DNA of 64,000 bases. Source: Ceratotherium simum simum (Eukaryota > Chordata > Mammalia > Perissodactyla > Rhinocerotidae). Where the stretch lies: the NCBI RefSeq assembly GCF_000283155.1, contig NW_004454239.1, positions 9,097,621 to 9,161,620 on the forward strand. Direction: 5' to 3'. Positions within the stretch are counted from its first letter, which is position 1, and every line of letters begins with the position of its first letter. The notes under the pieces are model-generated. The model had not been told where the DNA came from. It saw nothing but the letters and a program-made list of their open reading frames with translations, and searched no databases. The position numbers were made by a program, and so were the translations under genes. Of the stretch, positions 56,386-64,000 are shown piece after piece.

Positions 56386-56660
56386 CTCCCCAGCAAGGAA
56401 TGGAATCAACAGCCAGTTCCCCTCAGGAGTTACAACTCAGAGGCACGGCTTCCAGGCTGTTTCCACAGCCTCCAGCGACCTCGAGTCCCGCTGTCCGCAG
56501 CAATAACTGCTGTCTATCACAGGCTGCATTGTTTCTTCCCTTCTCTGACTCTTTCCTCCTTCTCGGTTGTGCTTTCTGGGGTCACTTCCCAAATAAACAA
56601 CTTGCACTAAATTCCTTGTTTCAGGGTCCATGACTGCAGGAACCCGACCTAAAATGAGTC
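56386..56660 (+). repeat. LTR-like repeat end
   Basis: 'gctttctggggtcacttccc', 'aaataaacaacttgcactaa' and 'attccttgtttcagggtcca' match the 3' end of a common mammalian LTR ('caaataaactacttgcac...ccttgtctcagggtctgc'), including a polyadenylation signal at about 56592. The upstream limit is unclear. Confidence 0.5.
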
Positions 56661-56844
56661 TTCAGACTCAGCACAAAGGGTCTCTCCTCCCCTGAAACAC
56701 AAGGTGGAATGGCAGGCTGGCAGCTTGTAGAGGTGTGACACGTCTGAGTGCCATCATGGTCAAGTTCTTGTCTCACGAACTGATTCCAGGACCCAAACAC
56801 GAAAACCTGTCAAATTATGTTACCAACATGCCTTGTACTTTAAA

Positions 56845-56935
56845 GTCATAGAATCTTACAGCTGGAAGATTATCTAATCCATTGGCTTTTAAACTCTTTT
56901 CTCTTGTAGTGAATTTTTTTTTCAAATCAAATATT
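56845..56935 (+). repeat. Ancient dispersed repeat fragment
   Basis: 'tcatagaatcttacagctgg' and 'aagattatctaatccattgg' match the widespread 'catagaatgttagagctgg...gatcatctagtcca' motif of an old mammalian repeat. Class not assigned. Confidence 0.45.
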
Positions 56936-58111
56936 TACAGCAGGAAATGTTTATTGAGCTCTTTCTCTGCACTTTTTCCTAAGCATTTTCCATATACTTT
57001 GATATTTAGCTTTCTCAATATGATGAAGTAGTTTGCATTATTTTACACAAAAGCAAATTGAAATCTTACATAGACATGCCCCACCCAGCCACGACAGTCC
57101 ACCACATGAAGTGGATGCATGCAGGAATTCTTTTGGAGAAGTCATCGGTGGCTGCAGACAGTCTACACAATGGGTAACTTTCTTGGAAGGGAACATGCTA
57201 TCAGGAGGCTGCAAGGACATAAATCCACCTCCCCAAGGGAATGGAGACACAGCAGCACAGAAATTTTGTTTGAGACTTTAAAATATACCCCTTTGTGGAT
57301 CATCTGTAATCCCTCCCTCTCTTTCCTTCAGCCTCACCATTTCACCAGCATTCCTGAAGGCCCATTTCCGAAGCTCAGCACGTGTATCCATACAGACCCC
57401 CATCCGAAGGCTTGGCCCTGCCATTCTACATGCCCAGGATGGCCTACTTACCCTGCATGTGCAGTTAGGGGTATATTCCTGGTTCCCCAGGAAAAAGATG
57501 CAAGCGATATTTCACCAACAGTTAAAGGAATGTCTTTTGCCCTAATAGCCCTCTACACGTTGGTAATCTTAAACTCAGACTCCCCTCCCTGTTCCTACCA
57601 ACAATGTGGCCATGAATACAGCCCATTTCAAGTCTGCCTGCTGCTGAAATGCCACCCAATAGCTGACTTTCTCTGCTTGCTAGCATTGGCAGGCATGGTC
57701 ATGATCCAATGTTTATACTGACCAATATGTGACAAGAAGCTCTTTTGAATGACAGATCTCCATTTCTGCAGAGATTATAAATTGTGCCTAAGTAAACGGA
57801 GAGAGTCTTCAGGTCAGGGACTAGATATTGATGTGACGTGTTGCTGTCAACACCCCACACTGCACTTAGGGCTGCATACGGAACCAACGGGGAATGTGCA
57901 GCAATTGTGAGAAGATGCGGCTGGATGTAAGATGTGGGTCCTCGGCTGCAACCACCACAATGTAGGCCCCTTTTTCCTGATGTGTATAATAGACCAGTGG
58001 TTACAAGAGCTTTTTGCTTAGAAGAAATGGTTCTCCTCCTAGACAAGTGGCTGGGATTGTTACTTTTGCTTCTGAAAATCTCGTAAAGAAAACCTGAACC
58101 TGTTTTCATTC
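56936..58111. other. Single-copy DNA
   Basis: No gene supported. A 200-codon frame (57119-57721 plus) is among the longest in the window. It has no homology I recognise, an unremarkable composition and no promoter or intron context. Confidence 0.45.
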
Positions 58112-58405
58112 ATTCAGCCAATATTTATTGAACTCTGTCGAGCACTGTTATATTGCCATGAAGTCATGGATTCATGAATGGGGATCCTGCTCTCAGGGAG
58201 TTCAAATGCTAGCTGGGGAAGATGGGCAAGAAGCAAATAAACAAAAGAGATTATTTCACATGGCAGTAAGTGCTCTGAAGAAAGTTAAACAGGGTAATAA
58301 GACACAGGGTAGGGCAATGGGATGGGGGAGCGGGTTTGAATTTAGACCAGCTGGCCAAGAAAGCTCTCTCTGAAGAGGCGACTCTGGAGGTAAATCCTAA
58401 AGGAT
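58112..58405 (+). repeat. Old L1M-type 3'-UTR-like repeat
   Basis: 'cattcagccaatatttattg', 'ggggatcctgctctcaggga', 'agcaaataaacaaaagagat' and 'gaaagctctctctgaagagg' match the same dispersed unit as at 13.0 and 48.1 kb. Confidence 0.5.
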
Positions 58406-58494
58406 AAGGAGGCAGCAGGAAGGCCACGATCTGCCCTCCAATAGTTTTCATCATGTCTAAGTCTGCATGCACTTTAGTCACACACACTGGTTCC

Positions 58495-58690
58495 TCCCAC
58501 ATTGGCCCATCTCCTTGAGGGCAAGGATTTTGTCCAGACTGTCTCTCCACGGCACCTAGGACAAGACACAGCAGAGGGCTTGGTGATTTTTTTCATTGAA
58601 AGAACAAATAATGATGGGCTGGATATGTGTCTATCTGAATGGATGGATGAATGAATGAATGAATAAACACATGAATGCATGAACACATGA
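58495..58690 (+). repeat. L2 LINE 3' end with GAAT-type tail
   Basis: 'ctccttgagggcaaggattt', 'tgtccagactgtctctccac' and 'ggcacctaggacaagacaca' match the final part of L2, followed by the expected (GAAT)n-rich tail near 58640-58665. Confidence 0.75.
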
Positions 58691-59054
58691 ATAAAAAGTC
58701 CTAATCCTTAGTGGCTCTATAGAGAAGAGGCAAAGAATAATTCAAAACTTTTTCTATAACTATAAATAAGCTTTAAGTCTCGATGGATATTTGTACTTTA
58801 AGTAATCAGAAAAGAAATGCAAGAAACAAGTAAAAGACTCAGTCACTTTAAAACAGTTAACAGAACAATCTCAAAACAAAAGCCAACAGACGCCAGGGGC
58901 TCCATGCCCTGTGGTAGAAGAGGCCGCGAATGTCCAGCAAGCGTCGGCCGGGCCAGAATCAAGGCAGGAGCAGCCCCACCCCTTCGGAGTCTCGAGGAAA
59001 AGCTATCCAGAGCTGACGTTATTAAGGCTTAGAGCTTGAGGAACTTATTTTGAC
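58691..59054. other. Single-copy DNA
   Basis: Nothing recognised. A few CpGs cluster at 58920-58995, far too few for a CpG island. Confidence 0.4.
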
Positions 59055-59283
59055 ACACTTCCACATTGTATACTGAACACTGCTCTTAACATTTTATAAG
59101 TATTAACTCATGTAATGCTCATAACAACCCTATGAAGTAGGTACTGTTATTATCTCCATTTTACATATGGGGAACTGAGGCCCAGCTACATTAAGTTGCC
59201 CACCCTGGTCATTCAGCTACTAAGTGCAGACTTTGGATTTGAACCCAGGCAATGTGTGTTCTTAACCCCATGTGATTCTGCCT
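59055..59283 (-). repeat. MIR SINE, nearly full length
   Basis: 'aacattttataagtattaac', 'tcatgtaatgctcataacaa', 'ccctatgaagtaggtactgt', 'tatctccattttacatatgg', 'tttgaacccaggcaatgtgt' give a near-complete reverse MIR, the best preserved in the window. Confidence 0.93.
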
Positions 59284-59494
59284 ATATCAGTTAAGGGCAA
59301 AACTTCTGGGTGTAGGACCTAAGACCCAGAACTTGACTGCCCCTCCTACTCCCCTGTCCCCTCCAAAAGCCCTGTTGGTCTGGGCACTTTTGACACTCAT
59401 GGGAACACTAAGGGACTTTGTGATGTTACTTAGCATAGAGACCGTTGTAGCACCACATGCCTTTGGAGGCAGGCTGCTTTCCCCTGGGCCTCTC

Positions 59495-59655
59495 TGAGTA
59501 TCTGTCCTTGTTTCTACGGTTAACCATACAATTCCTATGTGGGATGACTATAGTATTTCACAGAAGTGTTAGTGGGATTTCACCGAGATAACATATGTAA
59601 GGTGTTTAAGACAGGCCTGGGTCTAGGAAATATTTGATTAGTGTTAGCTGCTACT
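59495..59655 (+). repeat. MIR SINE, degenerate
   Basis: 'tctgtccttgtttctacggt' and 'atatgtaaggtgtttaagac' then 'aggaaatatttgattagtgt' follow the second half of MIR. Confidence 0.55.
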
Positions 59656-60134
59656 GCTCTTTGCCTGCAGCTTCTAAACAAGGGTTCTCAGTCTGGTAGT
59701 ACAAGCACCTTACCAGGCATAAGAGCAACAGGGGAGCATGATAAGTGGACTGTACTGAGTCCCCTCCCCAAAATCACGACTCAGGGAGTTTCAGGGAGGG
59801 CCAGGAATCCAGAGGGGATCCTGATACAGTAGTTCTCAGGTTCTGAGGCCTCCTGACCTCAAAGGACATGATGACAATTTGCATTTAAATTCTCTGAAAC
59901 TCTAAGAAGTATCCAGTGCTGAAGTAGTCACCGGGCTTTGGCGTCATTTGGACATTTGTGAAGGAAATACAAATAGTAATGGTGGTCAGCGGCAGTGAGA
60001 GTACGCAGAGTGGTCTCTAACAACTCTCCACTCTGCTCTCTCTGTAAGCACAGACATTTCCCAGGCAGCCCTGCCTTGTAGGGAGCTGGGTTAACTGCTA
60101 ATGGTTAATGCTTTCTGAGAGCTAACCAGGGGAA
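59656..60134. other. Single-copy or weakly repeat-derived DNA
   Basis: 59680-59860 has a faint MER5-like texture ('aagggttctcagtctgg', 'ggccaggaatccagagg') but not enough to call. No gene. Confidence 0.35.
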
Positions 60135-60262
60135 AGCCACCTTTCTAAATGCTTTTTATGCCTTCCCATTGAGTTCTCCCAACTACTGTCTATTGTTATC
60201 TCATTTTATAGATGAGAGAAATGAGGCTTTGGGGGTTGCCCAAGGTCACCCAATCAGATTAC
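60135..60262 (-). repeat. MIR SINE, partial
   Basis: 'ctaaatgctttttatgcctt', 'tctcattttatagatgagag', 'aaatgaggctttgggggttg' and 'cccaaggtcacccaatcaga' match reverse MIR. Confidence 0.85.
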
Positions 60263-60889
60263 ATTTTAATTCCTTCTCTATCACCTACCATTCAATTCCA
60301 AAGGCTAATGCTCTCAATTAGTAGGCTGCCAGCTGTTACAATTGCTGCATGAGGACACATTTCTAGCCGTGCCACATATGTGTGTTTTATGGCCCTCCCT
60401 GAAATAACTTGAATATGAACTGTTGACCTAAGTGTCAATTATTGTCACAAAGACCCCAGTATAACTCAGCTTTTACAGAATTGAAGGAAGGTGTGTATAC
60501 AAAGTCTATTCATGTGTTTAGTTTTTAACAAGTATATGAGTAGACAATGAACATAATCCTTCAAAGATGTCATCTTGAGGACCTGTGCACTTGTTCCAAT
60601 GGTGTGGCCTTTGTACATGATATTTTGGGACCTCTTCTCTTGACACAGCTTCCAGACCAGCTTTTTAGCCTCATAAAGAAACCGATATATTATTCCACAG
60701 TTAATTCTTCTGTTAAATCAAACACAGTATTATCCAGTTTGGGTAATCTTTTAATACATTTTGACTACTTCCCAATATTAAATCGTTTCTCAAAAGACGC
60801 ATATTTATCCTCGTAGATAAGAGCCCCCAAAATGGCCAGTAAGTAATGATGTACTTCACAGGTTTGATGCAAAATCCATTTTGAGCCAG
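60263..60889. other. Single-copy DNA
   Basis: AT-rich. The frame at 60547-60816 plus is not protein-like. Nothing else recognised. Confidence 0.4.
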
Positions 60890-61188
60890 GGTTGTGTGCT
60901 AGTTAGAATGCTTTGGACTACGAATAACAGAAAACCCATCTCACGTGGTTTAAACAATAGGGGATGGCTATCCTACGTAGCAAGCAGAAGGGCTATAGCA
61001 GCTCCTAAAGTGGAGGATTCAGATGCACAACAACGCTACCCAGGGCCAGGCTCTGCCACCTTAGTATTCCGCCATTTCCATCTCACCGGCCATGACTTCA
61101 GCAAACTCCTTCACAGTCCCAAGAAGCCTGCCTTGGACAGCACACTGTCATACTTCAACGCACAGAGGCTAGAAAGGACCTATTTATT
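60890..61188 (+). repeat. Dispersed MER/LTR-like repeat (copy 2 of 2)
   Basis: 'agttagaatgctttggacta', 'cgaataacagaaaacccatc' and 'gtggtttaaacaatagggga' match the start of the same repeat family as 38.0 kb. It is cut by the ERE that follows. Confidence 0.45.
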
Positions 61189-61195
61189 CCATATG

Positions 61196-61438
61196 CTTTT
61201 TTTTTTGGTGAGGAAGATTCACTCTGTGCTAACATCTGTTGCCAATATTCCTCTTTTTTCTTGTGGAAGATTGGCCCTGAGCTAACATCTGTGCCCATCT
61301 TCCTCTATTTTTTTGTGAGACACTGCCACAACATGGCTTGTTGAGTGGTATAAGTCCATGCTCAGGATCCAAACCCGCAAACCCAGGCCACCAAAGCAGA
61401 GTGCGCCAGACTTAACCACTATGCCATGGGGCCGGCCC
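61196..61438 (-). mobile_element. ERE SINE, long-type, reverse
   Basis: T-run, then 'aggaagattcactctgtgct', 'aagattggccctgagctaac', 'atctgtgcccatcttcctct', 'ctcaggatccaaacccgc' and the end 'gccatggggccggccc'. Flanking 'ccatatg' at 61189-61195 and 61439-61445 gives a 7-bp or longer target duplication. Confidence 0.93.
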
Positions 61439-61445
61439 CCATATG

Positions 61446-62121
61446 TCTCTTTTTCAGAGCCAAGAAACCTTTTCTGGATGCCCACCAGCCACCATCACTC
61501 CTTCATGTCTCACTGTCCATATGTACGTCCCATGCCCTTCCTAAGTCTGAAACCAGTAAATGGAATGGAATTAGCACGATGGCCTTAGACTAGTGAAGTT
61601 CATCCCGTGGGACTGCAAAAGGGTTCCTTCCCCAAGTAAATGACCTTGTAGAGAAAAATAAGCACCCAGACAAAACTGCAAATGCAGACAGGGCGGTTAT
61701 AAGTGTGTTGATAGACCACCCTCAGTGTCTGCTGTAAGAGCCAATGAGAGATATACAATATTCCAGAACTTATAAACCTTTAACAGAGACATCCTTTTTC
61801 TGGGCAGTTTCTTTTAAAATCAGCCAAATTACTTTATAGTTATAGCACAGGAAAGTCCCAGTAATCATCAAAATGAGACACAGTGATTCCGTCAGGATTA
61901 CAAGGTTGTAAAGGATAGAAAGTGACGGTGGCCAATTTAAACAGAATGAAAAGCTCTACTGGAAGGACGTGGGGGCTCACAAAACTGAAGGCTGAAAGTC
62001 CCTGATTAGAAAAGGACACACGTCTCTGCAGTCCACAGCTGTGCAGAGAATCTGACGGCTGAGCCCGCTCTCGGAGCCCGCTCGTCAGCCAGAGGAGGGC
62101 AGCGCACCTGCCTGATGCCCT
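61446..62121. other. Single-copy DNA
   Basis: No gene recognised. The direct repeat 'gagcccgctc' occurs twice near 62061-62085. Its right edge is the junction with an ERV LTR. Confidence 0.4.
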
Positions 62122-62784
62122 TGTCGGGGGAAGAGGGAGAATCTCTCTCTGTCTTTTTCTTTAAGGTTTTTTTGGCTGGCCAAATAATCAACAAGACAGG
62201 TTAGTAGGAGAAAATAATATCAAGTTTAATAACATGTATACATGGGAAAAAGCAGGGACACTGCGTTTTTTAACACAATAGCAGAAATTTTTGTCTTAAA
62301 TACCATGTTCAGCCAATGACAAAGGAGGTTTTTGGGGGTGGGGGGAGTCAGTTACAGGAGATTACCACTAAAGCACAGTAAACAAGAGTAAGGTTATTAT
62401 GTAGCCCAAGGCCTCACCTTTTATATTGATAAGTCACTAGAAATGAGCTCATCTCCCTCTCTTCTCCAAACAGAGAGGGAGATACCTTTACAAATGGAGA
62501 TTTCTCTTATAAATGTAAATGATTGTCTGGCAACTCTTCTCGCAGGGTCATCTAGAGAATGGGACCAGAGAGACAGAACTTCTGATAAGAGGGGCTTGTT
62601 GGTGCCTTTCCTATTGTAACATTTACCCTACGTTATCTTTACAGCCATCATGATAGATCTGTTCCAGGAAGGAGCCACCATGTCAATTTTTTTAGGCAGT
62701 TAGTGGGGGAGGTGAAATGTCCCTAGAGAAAACAACCAAGGTAAAGAGATAGATTTCAGGGTGGCCAAATCTTGATCTCCCACA
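62122..62784 (-). repeat. 3' LTR of a class I ERV
   Basis: 663 bp. On the minus strand it starts 'tgtgggagatcaagatttgg' and ends 'ctccctcttcccccgaca', matching the solo LTR at 43211-43824 across its length. TATA-like 'tggtatttaagacaaaaatt' and polyadenylation-type 'gttattaaacttgatattat' are in the expected places. Left flank 'ccct' does not recur at the right edge (right flank is 'gtcc'), so the right side is viral internal sequence and this is a 3' LTR. Confidence 0.9.
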
Positions 62785-64000
62785 GTCCCGCCTTTGAAAC
62801 TAAAAGTTTCACAGTCCTTTTGAAACTTAAAGAAGTTTCATAGTCCAGAAGCTGAGTTGGTAGGCTGTTTCATCTCACTGAACACAGTTTTTTGTCTTAA
62901 TAGATCAGTTTAATTAAGTTTATTTTCGAAGGTGGTGATGTAGGTGGGCTCTCAAGGTTACGCCTATATTATGGAAGCAAGTAATCAAGTATTTAATAGA
63001 AGTATTTTTATGTAAACAAAAGAAAAACAAGGTTAATGGTTAGAGTAAGTTGTAAAGCAGTTTTTGAGTTCAGAGGACAGCCAGTGAAGAAGAATTTTAG
63101 ATGTCAGCGTCAAAGCATCTTTTGCAGTTTAAAATGTCTCTGATGATGTCATTAAGTAATCTTTTAAGTTTTTATCAAGTCTATCAGCTTCAGTTTGTAA
63201 GGCTTTAGGAAAAAGGGCAGGTTCAGTTTTCAGTGATTTTAAATGAAAATGATGGAAAAAATCAAAAACGTTATATGGACATCTGTAGCCAGATATTTTA
63301 GGAGACTAGAAGAAATTAAGATCGAGTCTAATCAACAGATATAAAACAAAAACCTTAAAGACAATTAACAAAACTAGGATCTAATATCCGCAAATGTATA
63401 CTATAGTTTTTACTGAAATATAATTTTTTCTCTAAAATTACATTTATTTTTATCAAAGATAGCCAAATTAAAACTAGTTTGTAAAATAAGTCTAGTTCCA
63501 ATAGAGTTGGCCCAATTATTTACATAAGTACAGCAAGAATAGCAATTGATCACATAGGCTCTTTTAAATCTGCTTTGTTGGAACTTTTATAAGTAATCTC
63601 AGATTTAACTTTAAAGGCCTCTCCAGGCCAGGAAAGCCAAGCCAAGGATTTTGTCATCAGACTTTGTCTGTAATATCTATAGATTTCGGTGAATTTTTCT
63701 TTTCTGAGGTTTCTCTAAAATATTTTGAGTTTCCTTGTACCTGCCAGATAAGTGACATTTTTTATTTATCTTGGTAAGTGCTGCTTGGAACATAAAGGTA
63801 CCAGGCCAATATTTCCACGTGGCTTTATTTCATAAAGTCCAATCTTTATTTTTCAAAAGCTGTATGGTTATATCGCAAATGTGATGTTCTAGTCACAACC
63901 TTGGTAATATAACCAGTGTTTTCAATTGTGTCCTGTTATAAGGAGAACAGATTCTTATTGAACTTATGCAAATAACTATATTGCGATGAAAACAACAATA
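62785..64000 (-). repeat. Decayed internal region of an ERV, cut by the window edge
   Basis: The minus strand immediately before the LTR reads 'gtttcaaaggcgggac', placed where a polypurine tract would sit, though impure. The remaining 1.2 kb is AT-rich with no open frame above 60 codons, so any env or 3' region is thoroughly broken or was non-coding. Gene content is not recognised. The 5' LTR would lie beyond the right edge. Confidence 0.6.

Noticed and set aside
57119..57721. 200-codon open frame on the plus strand
   Set aside because: No family resemblance, ordinary intergenic composition, no exon or promoter context. A BLASTP hit or a conserved frame in other mammals would be needed to revive it.
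58920..58995. Small CpG cluster as a promoter island
   Set aside because: Too short and too few CpGs; nothing gene-like beside it.
1..64000. CRISPR array, operons, bacterial or phage system
   Set aside because: SINEs, LINEs and MaLR elements throughout show mammalian nuclear DNA. No regularly spaced identical repeats were seen.

Overview
This is vertebrate nuclear DNA from a placental mammal, almost certainly an odd-toed ungulate (Perissodactyla) and most likely an equid. The diagnostic signal is seven copies of the tRNA-derived ERE SINE, in a short form of about 215 bp and a long form of about 240-260 bp. Rhinoceros or tapir cannot be excluded from this window alone. The background is the usual eutherian set: MIR and L2 remnants, MaLR LTRs, hAT-type DNA transposon fossils, L1 fragments of several ages and endogenous retrovirus LTRs.

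I found no protein-coding exon, spliced gene, processed pseudogene of a cellular gene, tRNA, rRNA or CRISPR array that I can support. Open reading frames longer than 100 codons exist on both strands, but none looks like a known protein except fragments of L1 ORF1p and ORF2p. Several others lie inside repeats. The window reads as intergenic or deep intronic DNA.

Layout. 1-26 kb: mostly single-copy DNA with scattered old MIR, L2, L1 and LTR pieces. It includes three long repeat-free AT-rich blocks (about 7.0-8.0, 11.1-11.6 and 18.0-19.0 kb) dense in TAATTA-type homeodomain cores; these are candidate conserved non-coding elements. 26.2-26.35 kb: a compound (CT)n-(CA)n-(CAG)10 microsatellite. 27-33.9 kb: a repeat mosaic with an L1 3' part on the minus strand, a DNA transposon split by an ERE, an L1 ORF2 piece on the plus strand, a minus-strand L1 with an intact-looking 5' end, and a gammaretrovirus-like LTR with a degenerate primer-binding site. 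34-43 kb: single-copy DNA, five of the ERE copies, old L1 3'-UTR-like blocks and MIRs. 43.2-47.2 kb: three LTRs, two with clean 4-bp target duplications and one inserted in an L1. 47-62 kb: mostly single-copy DNA with old repeats and one more candidate regulatory block near 50.3-50.6 kb. 62.1-64 kb: the 3' LTR and decayed internal region of a class I endogenous retrovirus on the minus strand that runs off the right edge. Its LTR belongs to the same family as the solo LTR at 43.2 kb.

I see no new biological system here. The best leads are the ERV/LTR insertions with visible target duplications, tandem units of about 120 bp in the L1 5' UTR, two perfect 13-bp hairpins, and the candidate regulatory blocks. 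Repeat family names come from memory of consensus sequences, and most repeat edges are good to about 10-30 bp only.
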